A DNA stretch of 64,000 nt, taken from contig NZ_JADEXS020000001.1 of NCBI RefSeq assembly GCF_015207005.2, forward strand, positions 6,843,001 through 6,907,000. The letters are read 5' to 3'. The DNA comes from Desmonostoc muscorum LEGE 12446 (GTDB taxonomy: Bacteria > Cyanobacteriota > Cyanobacteriia > Cyanobacteriales > Nostocaceae). The notes under the pieces are model-generated. The model saw only the letters and a list, made by a program, of their open reading frames with translations, was not told where the DNA came from and ran no database searches. This document shows positions 36,869-45,132 of this stretch, piece after piece; the first letter of the stretch is position 1; each line of letters opens with the position of its first letter. A program made the position numbers and the translations under genes.

Positions 36869-37828
36869 ATGTCGTTTACTATCGAATCTGCACGCTCCAT
36901 TTTTCCTGACACTCAAGTTGCTAATGCGATTCCAGTTACCGTTGAATCATTCAATCAACTCAGTGCTGAGGATCAGTTGGCTTTACTTTGGTTTGCCTAT
37001 ACTGAGATGGGAATTACAATCACTCCCGCTGCTATGCAGGTAGTCAACATGGTCTTTGCAGAAAAAACCCTAACTCAAATCAAGCAGATGTCTACCGGAG
37101 AGCAAACGCAAGTTATGTGCGATCTGGTTAACCATACTGATACGGACATCTGCCGTACATACTCATCTTTCGGCACAAATGTCAAGTTGGGCTTCTGGTA
37201 TGAGTTAGGCGAGTGGATGAAGCAAGGAATCGTTGCTCCCATTCCAAAAGGTTATAAACTTTCTACCCAGGCATCAGATGTCCTCCAAGCTATCCGTCAA
37301 CTTGAAGGAGGCCAGCAACTCAGCATATTACAGGATATTGTCGTTAACATGGGGTATGTCCCAACGGTTGGCACTCAAAAAGTCAAAGAACCTGTTGTTG
37401 CACCTAAAGATATCGCACCACGACCTCAGGTCAACATTAAGGGCATCGACAACTTGACAGTCCTAAGCTACATGGAGAATATGAACGCCTTTGACTTCGA
37501 GGCGGCTGTGGCTTTATTTGCTGAAGATGGTGCCTTGCAACCTCCTTTCCAAGAACCGGTTATTGGTCATGAGTCGATCCTTACATATATGCGTGAAGAA
37601 TGCTATGGACTCAAGCTGATTCCGGAAACAGGAGTGTCTGAACCAGCAGAAGCAGAGTTCACCCGGATTAAAGTGACGGGTAAAGTGCAAACTCCCTGGT
37701 TTGGTGAAAGTGTTGGCATAAATCTAGCATGGCGGTTCTTACTCAATCCCCAAGACAAGATTTTCTTTGTGGCGATCGATTTGCTGGCATCTCCCCAAGA
37801 ACTACTGAACCTGGGCTTCGTAAGGTAG
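36869..37828 (+). CDS. Orange carotenoid protein paralogue, divergent
   Basis: A 319-residue OCP with the helical carotenoid/phycobilisome-binding N-domain (1-165) and the NTF2-like C-domain (about 195-319). It aligns to Synechocystis OCP1 without gaps through the N-domain. The carotenoid-contacting residues Trp41, Tyr44 and Trp110 are kept, as are the C-domain tyrosine and tryptophan (VLSYMEN; NLAWRFLL). Three positions differ: Asp19 is Asn, Arg27 is Ser and Arg155 is Gln. In OCP1 the first two form the dimer contact, and Arg155 pairs with Glu244 and helps dock on the phycobilisome. It therefore probably binds carotenoid and responds to light, but may differ in domain closure or antenna binding. 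It could belong to the OCP2/OCP3 clades. A GGAG lies 9 nt before the ATG. Confidence 0.93.
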   Translation: MSFTIESARSIFPDTQVANAIPVTVESFNQLSAEDQLALLWFAYTEMGITITPAAMQVVNMVFAEKTLTQIKQMSTGEQTQVMCDLVNHTDTDICRTYSSFGTNVKLGFWYELGEWMKQGIVAPIPKGYKLSTQASDVLQAIRQLEGGQQLSILQDIVVNMGYVPTVGTQKVKEPVVAPKDIAPRPQVNIKGIDNLTVLSYMENMNAFDFEAAVALFAEDGALQPPFQEPVIGHESILTYMREECYGLKLIPETGVSEPAEAEFTRIKVTGKVQTPWFGESVGINLAWRFLLNPQDKIFFVAIDLLASPQELLNLGFVR

Positions 37829-38338
37829 AAGAGCTTGACAGTGATGAGCGATCAACTGTGTGTTTTCAGCCTGAGCGATCGCTCAGGCTGAAAATCATCC
37901 TCAAAATGGCGGTTTACCTTGCGCTTTGGCAAAGCCTAGACATTCAACTGACTATGCATGATCGGGCGTATAGCCTTTGGCACGGAAGCAAAATATATCA
38001 CTATTTATTTTATTTGGCAATAAACATTGCAGTTTTGTAACAAAAGTGTTAGATTTAATTTATAAAACATCACAAAACCAAAAAGTAAAACTTATAGAAA
38101 GCGGTTTAGTGATTTAAGAATTCGGTAGGCTGAACGACTACGCCATCGAATTTTTGAAAGTACGTGATGTATGAGCCTCAGTTTAGCTTCATTCAGTATC
38201 CAGAAAAACGAGCAAAAAGTTTTTGCTCTTAGCCCTAGCAAGCCGGACTAGGTGCGATCGGTCTGTTCACTGGCTTGTAGGAAATTGAACTTCACCATAT
38301 ATCCTAAGCACTTTTCCAAAATATTAAGGATAAAACCA
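37829..38338. other. Intergenic region after the OCP gene
   Basis: About 510 bp with a HIP1-centred palindrome at 37863-37894 (see separate entry) and a second perfect palindrome of 19 nt at 38210-38228 (gagcaaaaa-g-tttttgctc). A 44-codon open frame from 37905 (MAVYLALWQ) has no support. The last part must contain the promoter of the small membrane protein gene. Confidence 0.55.
37863..37894. terminator. Perfect 32-nt palindrome centred on HIP1, 3' of the OCP gene
   Basis: Two 16-nt halves (ttttcagcctgagcga and complement) meet at the centre of gcgatcgc. In RNA it gives a loop-free stem flanked by A and U runs, 34 nt after the OCP stop; a rho-independent-like terminator in both directions is likely. 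Confidence 0.7.
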
Positions 38339-38569
38339 ATGAGAACTAATGTTGCCTTAACTAATCCTTCTCTGTTTAGTCCCGTTGTCTTCGGACTCGG
38401 TTTCAATCACTTTGAGAAAATCAACGCAACTCAGGCCTGGTCACTGTTTTTCACTGGTGGTAGAGGAGATCAGGCACTTGGACTTAGCCCCACAGTAGGG
38501 CGTTTTTTCAACTTCAGCTTGCTCGCTATTGCAAGTATTCTTTGGATTTTCTTGTTCAGACCTTTCTAA
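38339..38569 (+). CDS. Small single-helix membrane protein, unknown
   Basis: A 76-residue protein starting MRTNVALTNPSLFSP at the ATG 38339, with AAGGA 8 nt upstream (38326-38330). The middle reads NATQAWSLFFTGGRGDQ, then LGLSPTVGRFFNF leads into one hydrophobic helix (LLAIASILWIFLF) at the C-terminus. It lacks the ExxNxRxAM chlorophyll-binding motif of Hlips. Position between OCP and NblA/Hlip genes points to thylakoid stress acclimation, but I do not recognise the family. A longer frame from 38252 has no ribosome site and is not favoured. Confidence 0.7.
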   Translation: MRTNVALTNPSLFSPVVFGLGFNHFEKINATQAWSLFFTGGRGDQALGLSPTVGRFFNFSLLAIASILWIFLFRPF

Positions 38570-38655
38570 ACGAGGGTGAATACGAGATCAGGCGCTAACG
38601 CCAACGACTGAGAAATCAAAGATCGCATTAAAGTAACCTCGATTGGAGAATCATT

Positions 38656-38793
38656 ATGTCGAAAGAGAAAAAAGGCAACAAAGAAGCCAAAAAAGCCAAA
38701 AAGAAATCTGATGGTACTAAAAAGCAAAAGAAAGACCCCAACAGACATGATGGACCTGCAACACGCATAACAAAGAGTTCAAATGAACTTTAA
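38656..38793 (+). CDS. Tiny lysine-rich protein, unknown
   Basis: A 45-residue, strongly basic protein (MSKEKKGNKEAKKAKKKSDG..., about 17 Lys) with a good GGAG site 7 nt before the ATG at 38656. No fold or family recognised; it is likely disordered. It might bind nucleic acid or acidic antenna proteins. Its real expression needs support, but the ribosome site and its place inside the tightly packed island argue that it is a gene. Confidence 0.5.
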   Translation: MSKEKKGNKEAKKAKKKSDGTKKQKKDPNRHDGPATRITKSSNEL

Positions 38794-38855
38794 AACATAG
38801 CTAGTGCAACATCGAAGTCACAATTTTCACCCTAATTCAGTTACAGGAGGCATCA

Positions 38856-39041
38856 ATGGAACTAACTTTAGAGCAAGAATTTAGCCTTAGAAGCTTTACC
38901 GATCAGGTGCAGCAAATGTCCCGCGAACAAGCTCAAGAATTCTTGATTTTGCAGTATAAGCAGATGATGATTCGGGAAACGATATATCAGGACATTCTGA
39001 AACAACAGTGGAAATTAGATCTGGATTTTGCCTCTCTCTAA
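38856..39041 (+). CDS. nblA: NblA phycobilisome degradation protein
   Basis: A 61-residue helical protein: MELTLEQEFSLRSFTDQVQ, then MSREQAQEFL, YKQMMIRETIYQDILKQQW and LD. This order of conserved residues is that of NblA, the adaptor that hands phycobiliproteins to the ClpC protease during nutrient or light stress. The ATG at 38856 is preceded by AGGAGG (8 nt), so translation should be strong. Its presence with OCP, Hlip and ApcA-like genes suggests this copy serves antenna trimming under excess or changed light rather than only nitrogen starvation; this is inference. Confidence 0.92.
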   Translation: MELTLEQEFSLRSFTDQVQQMSREQAQEFLILQYKQMMIRETIYQDILKQQWKLDLDFASL

Positions 39042-39112
39042 AACCACCGAAGCAATCCTGACTTTCCACAACTGAGTAATTCCTTACAGTCACAAAATTT
39101 GGAGTATCAACC

Positions 39113-39292
39113 ATGTCAGCTAACACAAACATCGCTTCTTCAATGAACAATCAGCGCAATGCTTGGCTTTGGGGCTTTACACCTCAGACTGAAGTCTGGA
39201 ACGGTCGTTTAGCCATGATTGGCTTCATATCCGCCGTTCTCATTGAAGTTTTTTCTGGTCAAGGCTTGCTTCACTTCTGGAATATTTTGTAG
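39113..39292 (+). CDS. hli: High-light-inducible protein (Hlip, CAB-like)
   Basis: A 59-residue one-helix protein with the chlorophyll-binding motif in [20 protein letters not shown], where Glu, Asn and Arg match ExxNxRxAM. Hlips bind chlorophyll and carotenoid and quench energy near photosystem II assembly complexes in thylakoids. The gene follows nblA by 71 nt. A GGAG lies about 8 nt before the ATG at 39113. Expression in high light is expected for the family. Confidence 0.93.
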   Translation: MSANTNIASSMNNQRNAWLWGFTPQTEVWNGRLAMIGFISAVLIEVFSGQGLLHFWNIL

Positions 39293-39630
39293 GTCAGCAG
39301 TTGCAGTTTAACCAATATAGGCTGCTCGATAGCTAAGAAGTTAATCTAAACTTCATTTTGAGCTTTGAGTTCGAGATGCTTGTCTTAACTTTTATGACGT
39401 AGTTAATCAAATAACCCCACAAATAAAACAGTACCCTGTGATGCTGTAGGGAAGGAAATAGTAAATTATCACCTTGTGCTTTGTTCATTCTGGAGGCATC
39501 ACACTACTCAACTCTTAGAAACAAAAGTGATTGAGGGTGAGAACTTGCACAGTTTGCTCTCGCAGGTTCAAGGTGTAAATAATTTAACCGTTTCAGATAG
39601 ACCTAATTTAAATCTTTCAGGAGTTAACTA
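39293..39630. other. Leader/promoter region of the ApcA-like gene
   Basis: Holds the second copy of the 80-nt shared element (39381-39460) and 170 nt of further leader before the ATG. A CAGGAG at about 39618-39623 is the ribosome site. No small gene is supported here. Confidence 0.6.
39381..39460 (+). promoter_or_regulatory. 80-nt upstream element shared with the receiver/OCP genes (copy 2)
   Basis: Gapless match to 36121-36200 (64/80 by my count), ending 170 nt before the ApcA-like start. The two copies diverge outside these limits. See the first copy for the conserved blocks. Confidence 0.65.
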
Positions 39631-40113
39631 ATGAGTGTTATTACGAAAATTATTTTAAATGCAGATGCCGAGGTTCGCTATCTCAGCCCTGGAGAACTCG
39701 ACCAGATCAAGATGTTTATTACCAGTAGTGAGCGCCGTCTACGCCTTGTGCAAGCTTTAACTTTAAGCCGCGATCGCATTATTAAACAAGCCGCAAGCGA
39801 ACTTTTCCAAAAGCGTCCAACCCTTGTTTCTCCGGGTGGTAATGCCTACGGCAAAGATATGACTGCCACCTGCCTGCGGGATATGGATTACTACCTGCGC
39901 TTGATTACTTACAGCGTTGCCGTTGGAGATGCTACACCAATTGAAGAAATCGGAGTCATTGGTGTTCGCCAAATGTACAAATCCCTCGGCACTCCAATTG
40001 AGTCCGTTGCTGAAAGTGTCCGTGCTATGAAGAACATCGCTATCTCGATGTTGTCTGGAGAAGATGTTGGCGAAGTTGGTACTTACTTCGATTACCTAAT
40101 TAACGCTCTCTAG
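39631..40113 (+). CDS. Allophycocyanin alpha-subunit paralogue
   Basis: A 160-residue phycobiliprotein closest in sequence pattern to ApcA ([70 protein letters not shown]). The bilin-binding cysteine is present (Cys81). It differs from the usual ApcA in many positions and is not ApcD by its N-terminus, and no apcB partner is adjacent. It may replace a core alpha subunit under particular light conditions or bind outside the core. The 5' region carries the 80-nt element shared with the receiver/OCP genes, so it probably belongs to the same regulon. Confidence 0.9.
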   Translation: MSVITKIILNADAEVRYLSPGELDQIKMFITSSERRLRLVQALTLSRDRIIKQAASELFQKRPTLVSPGGNAYGKDMTATCLRDMDYYLRLITYSVAVGDATPIEEIGVIGVRQMYKSLGTPIESVAESVRAMKNIAISMLSGEDVGEVGTYFDYLINAL

Positions 40114-40181
40114 TAAGTAGACACCAGGGGCGAGCGAGTGCGTTAATTGAACTTCAGCTACGCCCAAAAGTATTGCACAAA

Positions 40182-40205
40182 AATGAGAGGCGATCGCCTC
40201 TCATT
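40182..40205. terminator. Perfect 24-nt HIP1-centred palindrome between convergent genes
   Basis: Each half aatgagaggcga mirrors the other around gcgatcgc, 69 nt after the ApcA-like stop and 47 nt from the citramalate synthase stop on the other strand. A short loop-free stem here would serve both convergent genes. It has the same design as the palindrome at 37863. Confidence 0.6.
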
Positions 40206-40251
40206 CTCATTAAATAGTGTAAAAAGTCATTACACTACAAAGTCCTATTTG

Positions 40252-41949
40252 TCAACTCGAAGCTTTCACGGCTGCTTCAGCTTGGGAGTGCAACAACAAA
40301 CCATATTCCAAGCCTTCCACCACAGCTTGATAGGAAGCTTCCAAAATGTTGGTAGAAACTCCTACCGTTGTCCAGCGTTGATGACCATTGCCCGATTCTA
40401 CTAACACACGGGTTTTCGCCGCAGTGCCCGTATGTCCGTTGAGAATCCGCACCTTGTAATCCGTCAAATCAAAAGTTGCAATTTGGGGATAAAAGTTCAC
40501 CAAAGCCTTGCGTAAAGCTGCATCCAAAGCTGCAACCGGGCCGTTCCCTTCCGCCGCCTCCAAAATATTTTTACCCTCAACAGCAACTTTGATTGTGGCT
40601 AAAGCGTTGCTAGCTTCTTTTCCCTCAATCAAATCACAGTGGACTTGAAAACCCTTGACTTCAAAAAACTTTTGGCGTCCTCCCAAAGCTTCATGCATCA
40701 ACAGTGCAAAACTGGCTTCTGCTGCTTCAAATTGAAATCCTTCACTCTCCAAATCTTTGAGGCGCTGGAGAATTTGCTTAGCCTCTGCCTTTAATTGATC
40801 CAATTCAATGCCAAAACTGCGGGCTTTAGCTAAAACATTGCTCAGTCCCGACTGTTCCGAAATGACGATGCGGCGACGATTCCCCACTTGTTCCGGTTGC
40901 ATGTGTTCGTAAGTCAGGGGATTACGTTCCACAGCGGATACATGAATACCACCTTTGTGAGCAAAAGCCGAACGTCCTACAAAGGGCGCATGTTCATCAG
41001 GAGCAAGATTAACCACCTCACTCACAAAACGACTCGCTTCTGTAAGTTGTGTTAGCTGGTCTCCTGAGATACAACTGTAACCCAGTTTAAGTTGTAAATT
41101 GGGAATTAACGAACAGAGGTTAGCATTCCCACAACGTTCACCGTAACCGTTAATTGTGCCTTGTACCATCTTTGCCCCTGCCATAACGGCGGCTATTGCG
41201 TTAGCAACCGCCATTTCCGAATCGTTATGAGTGTGAATTCCAATTTGGGGCATTGGGGATTGGGGATTAGGGATTGGGGACTGGGAAGATTCTTTCCTAT
41301 TTCCTAGTCCCCAGTCCCCAGTCCCCGATACACAGTCCCCAGTCACCGTTACCACATCTTGGACAATTTGGCTAACTTCATGGGGTAAAGTGCCGCCATT
41401 GGTATCACACAGGACTAGCCACTCGGCACCAGATGCGATCGCTGCCTGTAATGTCTGTAAAGCATAATCTCGATTGTGCTTATAGCCATCAAACCAATGT
41501 TCAGCATCGTAGATCACGCGACGCCCTTGAGAACGGAGGTACTCAATAGTGTCACGAATCATTGCTAAATTTTCTTCCAATGTCGTCTTGAGTCCGGTTG
41601 TGACATGTAAATCCCAAGACTTGCCAAAAATCGTCACCCAGCGAGTTCCCGCAGCTAAAATCGCTTGTAGCATCGGTTCTTCTGCCGCACAGGTGTTGGG
41701 GCGTCGAGTCGAACAAAAAGCAACAACTTCTGAATGTTTGAGCGGATCTTCTTGGAGTTGCCAGAAAAATTGTACATCCTTGGGATTAGCACCAGGCCAA
41801 CCGCCTTCAATAAAGGGGATTCCCAGTTGTTCGAGTCTTTTGGCAATGCGTAACTTATCTTCTATCGAGACAGATAGCCCCTCGCGCTGAGTGCCATCCC
41901 GTAGTGTAGTGTCATAGAGCCAAAGTTGAGGTGAAGAAATTGTGGTCAT
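40252..41949 (-). CDS. cimA: (R)-citramalate synthase / isopropylmalate synthase family
   Basis: A 565-residue protein of the alpha-isopropylmalate synthase superfamily, joining acetyl-CoA with an alpha-keto acid (pyruvate for citramalate) in a route to isoleucine. The N-terminal TIM barrel has YDTTLRDGTQREGLS, the metal-binding HTHNDSEMAVANA and the GTINGYGERCGNANLCSL motif; the C-terminal domain (about 430-560) is the regulatory part. Length and motifs fit the TIGR00977 CimA branch better than LeuA. Residues about 203-235 ([16 protein letters not shown]...SPIPNPQSPM) are translated repeat sequence inserted in frame just before HTHNDSE. ATG at 41949 is chosen; a frame 14 codons longer has no conserved residues. 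Confidence 0.88.
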   Translation of the reverse strand: MTTISSPQLWLYDTTLRDGTQREGLSVSIEDKLRIAKRLEQLGIPFIEGGWPGANPKDVQFFWQLQEDPLKHSEVVAFCSTRRPNTCAAEEPMLQAILAAGTRWVTIFGKSWDLHVTTGLKTTLEENLAMIRDTIEYLRSQGRRVIYDAEHWFDGYKHNRDYALQTLQAAIASGAEWLVLCDTNGGTLPHEVSQIVQDVVTVTGDCVSGTGDWGLGNRKESSQSPIPNPQSPMPQIGIHTHNDSEMAVANAIAAVMAGAKMVQGTINGYGERCGNANLCSLIPNLQLKLGYSCISGDQLTQLTEASRFVSEVVNLAPDEHAPFVGRSAFAHKGGIHVSAVERNPLTYEHMQPEQVGNRRRIVISEQSGLSNVLAKARSFGIELDQLKAEAKQILQRLKDLESEGFQFEAAEASFALLMHEALGGRQKFFEVKGFQVHCDLIEGKEASNALATIKVAVEGKNILEAAEGNGPVAALDAALRKALVNFYPQIATFDLTDYKVRILNGHTGTAAKTRVLVESGNGHQRWTTVGVSTNILEASYQAVVEGLEYGLLLHSQAEAAVKASS

Positions 41950-42025
41950 AAAACTCGGACCGACGAGACAACTTTCGAGGCGATATGTCAATATACAACA
42001 AAAAGCCAGTTTGGCAATTTAAAAA

Positions 42026-42364
42026 ATGCCTAAGGTACTAGCTCAAGGTAAAACAATTGAGTGTGAGCAAGGAAGCAATCTCCGCACAATTTTGCTGCAA
42101 AATGGTATTGACCTCTACAATGACGGTGCTAAGGTAATAAACTGTCGAGGTATTGGCAGTTGTGGTACCTGCGCGGTTAAGGTAGAGGGCGAAGTATCAG
42201 TAGCGAATTGGCGCGATCGCACACGGCGTTCGCTTCCTCCCCATTCTCCTACAACAAACCTGCGTTTAGCTTGCCAAACGCAGATTTTAGGCGATGTGAA
42301 TGTGACAAAATTTGATGGATTTTGGGGACAAGGTTCTCGAATAGTGTGGACACCAAAAGGTTAA
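42026..42364 (+). CDS. 2Fe-2S ferredoxin-like protein
   Basis: A 112-residue plant-type ferredoxin relative. The cluster ligands are C-x5-C-x2-C (NCRGIGSCGTCAV) and a fourth Cys in RLACQTQ; the spacing in the first motif is one residue longer than in PetF. A short basic insert (RDRTRRSLPPHSP) separates the halves. It ends FWGQGSRIVWTPKG. The redox partner is unknown. It is divergent from cimA across 76 nt and is followed at 16 nt by a small membrane-protein gene, likely in one operon. Confidence 0.88.
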   Translation: MPKVLAQGKTIECEQGSNLRTILLQNGIDLYNDGAKVINCRGIGSCGTCAVKVEGEVSVANWRDRTRRSLPPHSPTTNLRLACQTQILGDVNVTKFDGFWGQGSRIVWTPKG

Positions 42365-42380
42365 AAAGGAGTAAAACAAG

Positions 42381-42782
42381 ATGGGTAGATGGACACCCCT
42401 AATATTAATGGCTGGAGGTCTAGCCATTTTGCTTGGTACATTACTAGGCATCAACTTTCCTATGGGCGTACAAACTGCTAACAATCCTGGCGGCAAAGCA
42501 GCGAAAGTTCTGCCAGCTAATATTAATGTTAATAGCAGTGCTGGCAGCCAGAACAATGAAACTGCAACTGAAGAAACTGAAACAACCCAAACAAATCCAA
42601 ATCAGCGCTCCATTGTAGCGCCAAGACCTGATAACAGAAGCAACCTTGCTCAGAATCCTTCCGATTCAAACTCATCTCCTGACAGTACAACAGACTCTAA
42701 TACAGACTCTAATACAGACACTTCTGGAACAGACACGCCATCAAGCAATTCCAGCAGCGAACCAATTCGAGCTTTGTGGTAA
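42381..42782 (+). CDS. Single-helix protein with low-complexity tail, unknown
   Basis: A 133-residue protein with one N-terminal helix (ILMAGGLAILLGTLLGINF) and a long Asn/Ser/Thr/Asp-rich tail with short repeats (TDSNTDSNTDTSGTDT). Probably membrane-anchored with the tail outside the cytoplasm. A strong AAAGGAG site precedes the ATG. No function recognised. It follows the ferredoxin gene by 16 nt. Confidence 0.7.
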   Translation: MGRWTPLILMAGGLAILLGTLLGINFPMGVQTANNPGGKAAKVLPANINVNSSAGSQNNETATEETETTQTNPNQRSIVAPRPDNRSNLAQNPSDSNSSPDSTTDSNTDSNTDTSGTDTPSSNSSSEPIRALW

Positions 42783-42874
42783 AGGTTGTTAGTCTTTAGT
42801 TATTCCTTTATTAGTTATGATTTATTAGTCATGCACTAATGATCAATGGCTAATGAGCAATGACTAAATGACTA

Positions 42875-44896
42875 ATGACTAGTGAAATTGTAATTATTGG
42901 TGGCGGCGTTATTGGTTTAGCGATCGCCATTGAACTAAAACTGCGCGGGACACATGTCACCGTGCTTTGTCGTGATTTCCAGGCTGCTGCTACCCACGCC
43001 GCCGCCGGGATGTTGGCACCAGATGCCGAAAAAATCCCGGATGGGGCGATGCGTTCCTTGTGTTGGCGATCGCGTGCTTTATATGCCGACTGGACGCGTA
43101 AACTAGAAGAATTGACCGGCTTAAATACCAACTATTGGCCTTGTGGTATCCTCACACCCGTTTTTGAAGAAGCAGGGGGGCAGGGGGAAGGGGGCAGAGG
43201 GGAAAAATTCTTCTCCCCTGCTCCCTGCTCCCCTGCTCCCTGCCCTTCTTCCCCCGCTTACTGGTTAGACAAAGAAGCAATCAATCAATATCAGCCAGGA
43301 TTGGGAGCAGAAGTAGTCGGTGGCTGGTGGTATCCTGAAGATGCACAAGTTGATAATAAGGCTCTAGCTCAAGTACTGTGGACAGCGGCCGAGTCTATTG
43401 GTGTTGAACTCAAAGACGGCATTACAGTAGAAGGATTTTTACAGCAACAAGGACAAGTTGTTGGCGTGCAAACCAATGCTGGGGTAATTCGCGCCGCCCA
43501 CTATGTTTTAGCCTCCGGTGCTTGGTCAAATGAGTTGTTACCGCTACCCGTGCGTCCTCGAAAAGGGCAAATGCTGAGTGTGAGAGTACCGGAATTTGTA
43601 CCAGAATTGCCCTTGAAGCGGATTTTGTTTGGGCAAAATATTTACATTGTACCGAGACGCGATCGCTCCTTGATTATTGGGGCAACAAGCGAAGATGTTG
43701 GTTTTACACCCCACAACACCCCAGAGGGGATTCAAACATTACTACAAGCTGCCATCCGGCTGTATCCGCAATTAAAGCATTATCCCATACTCGAATTTTG
43801 GTGGGGATTTCGCCCAGCCACCCCCGATGAATTACCCATCCTGGGCACCAGCCATTGTCAAAATTTAACCCTTGCTACTGGTCATTACCGCAACGGGATT
43901 CTACTTGCGCCCGTCACAGCAGCATTGATAGCCGATTTCATCTTAGAACAAAAATCTGACCCTTTACTTGCTGATTTCCATTACTCGCGCTTCCAGTCCA
44001 AGCCATCTACCCGCACTTCAATGCTGACTCACTCCGCCAATTTTTCCAATGGACACCGTACCGCAGACGCGATAAATGCAGACGCGATGAATCGCGTCTC
44101 TACAAGTTCCCCACTGATTATTGCGGGAAAAACCTTCCAATCCCGGTTGATGACTGGAACTGGTAAGTATCGCAGCATTGAAGAAATGCAGCAAAGCATC
44201 GCCGCCAGTGATTGCGAAATTGTGACTGTAGCGGTGCGACGAGTACAAACCAAGGCACCTGGACATGAAGGTTTAGCTGAAGCCTTGGATTGGACAAAAA
44301 TCTGGATGTTGCCTAATACCGCAGGTTGTCAAACTGCGGAAGAAGCCATTCGGGTGGCACGTTTGGGGCGAGAAATGGCGAAATTGTTGGGACAGGAAGA
44401 TAATAATTTTATCAAGTTAGAAGTAATACCCGATCCTAAGTATTTACTACCTGATCCTATTGGGACACTCCAAGCAGCAGAACAACTAGTTAAAGAAGGT
44501 TTTGCAGTATTGCCCTATATTAATGCTGACCCCATGTTAGCCAAGCGATTGGAAGATGTAGGCTGTGCTACAGTGATGCCCTTAGCGTCGCCCATTGGTT
44601 CTGGACAAGGGCTGAAAACAACCGCCAATATCCAAATCATCATCGAAAATGCGAGTATACCAGTGGTGGTAGATGCTGGGATTGGTTCCCCCTCAGAAGC
44701 CGCCCAGGCGATGGAATTGGGAGCAGATGCCTTGTTGATTAATAGTGCGATCGCTCTTTCTCAAAACCCCCCAGCAATGGCTCGTGCCATGAATTTAGCA
44801 ACAGTTGCCGGTCGTCTAGCATACCTTGCAGGTAGAATGCCCATCAAAGACTACGCCAGTGCTAGTTCACCTCTGACTGGGACGATTAGTGGTTAG
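42875..44896 (+). CDS. thiO/thiG: Bifunctional glycine oxidase ThiO - thiazole synthase ThiG
   Basis: A 673-residue fusion for thiamine biosynthesis. ThiO (about 1-375) begins with the FAD fold [17 protein letters not shown] and makes dehydroglycine; ThiG (about 405-665) builds the thiazole phosphate, with catalytic Lys514 in [12 protein letters not shown] and the phosphate-binding [20 protein letters not shown]. The fusion is known in cyanobacteria and channels the unstable imine. Two repeat-derived parts are seen: residues about 98-127 ([11 protein letters not shown]...PAPCSPAPC) from a short tandem repeat, and part of the linker ([13 protein letters not shown]) from a gcagacgcgat repeat. 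Both keep the frame. A G/A repeat tract follows the stop directly. Confidence 0.95.
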   Translation: MTSEIVIIGGGVIGLAIAIELKLRGTHVTVLCRDFQAAATHAAAGMLAPDAEKIPDGAMRSLCWRSRALYADWTRKLEELTGLNTNYWPCGILTPVFEEAGGQGEGGRGEKFFSPAPCSPAPCPSSPAYWLDKEAINQYQPGLGAEVVGGWWYPEDAQVDNKALAQVLWTAAESIGVELKDGITVEGFLQQQGQVVGVQTNAGVIRAAHYVLASGAWSNELLPLPVRPRKGQMLSVRVPEFVPELPLKRILFGQNIYIVPRRDRSLIIGATSEDVGFTPHNTPEGIQTLLQAAIRLYPQLKHYPILEFWWGFRPATPDELPILGTSHCQNLTLATGHYRNGILLAPVTAALIADFILEQKSDPLLADFHYSRFQSKPSTRTSMLTHSANFSNGHRTADAINADAMNRVSTSSPLIIAGKTFQSRLMTGTGKYRSIEEMQQSIAASDCEIVTVAVRRVQTKAPGHEGLAEALDWTKIWMLPNTAGCQTAEEAIRVARLGREMAKLLGQEDNNFIKLEVIPDPKYLLPDPIGTLQAAEQLVKEGFAVLPYINADPMLAKRLEDVGCATVMPLASPIGSGQGLKTTANIQIIIENASIPVVVDAGIGSPSEAAQAMELGADALLINSAIALSQNPPAMARAMNLATVAGRLAYLAGRMPIKDYASASSPLTGTISG

Positions 44897-45052
44897 GGAC
44901 TGGGGACTGGGGACTGGGGACTGGGGACTGGGGACTGGGGACTGGGGATAAGCAGATGGGGGAACAATTTGCAACAAATCTTTCCCCTTGTCCCCAATTC
45001 CTGTTGTCCCTCCATCCTCTTCCCCAGTCCCCAATCCCCAATCCCTAATGTA
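44895..45052. repeat. ggggact tandem repeats and related tracts
   Basis: Seven or so direct copies of the heptamer ggggact (44897-44946), then, after a short unique part, the complementary type (cagtccccaatcccc) near 45022-45048. This is a typical Nostocales STRR arrangement, able to form a long imperfect hairpin. There are no spacers, so it is not CRISPR. Confidence 0.9.
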
Positions 45053-45132
45053 ACGATTTGTCTACCACTTTCAGAGCCGATCTACCATTTTATGTAACAT
45101 TAAATGAAGAATAAAGATAAAGGAATTAATTC

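Noticed and set aside
37729..38040. 103-codon frame overlapping the end of the OCP gene
   Set aside because: First third is a shifted reading of OCP; the rest contains the palindromic terminator and has no family features.
42783..42874. TPP riboswitch upstream of the ThiO-ThiG gene
   Set aside because: The 92-nt gap consists of attagtcatt/aatgactaatg-type repeats and lacks the conserved CUGAGA and ACCUGA core of the riboswitch.
44895..45052. Tandem ggggact repeats that could be taken for a CRISPR array
   Set aside because: Units are heptamers in direct contact without spacers and no cas genes are in the window; these are STRR-type repeats.
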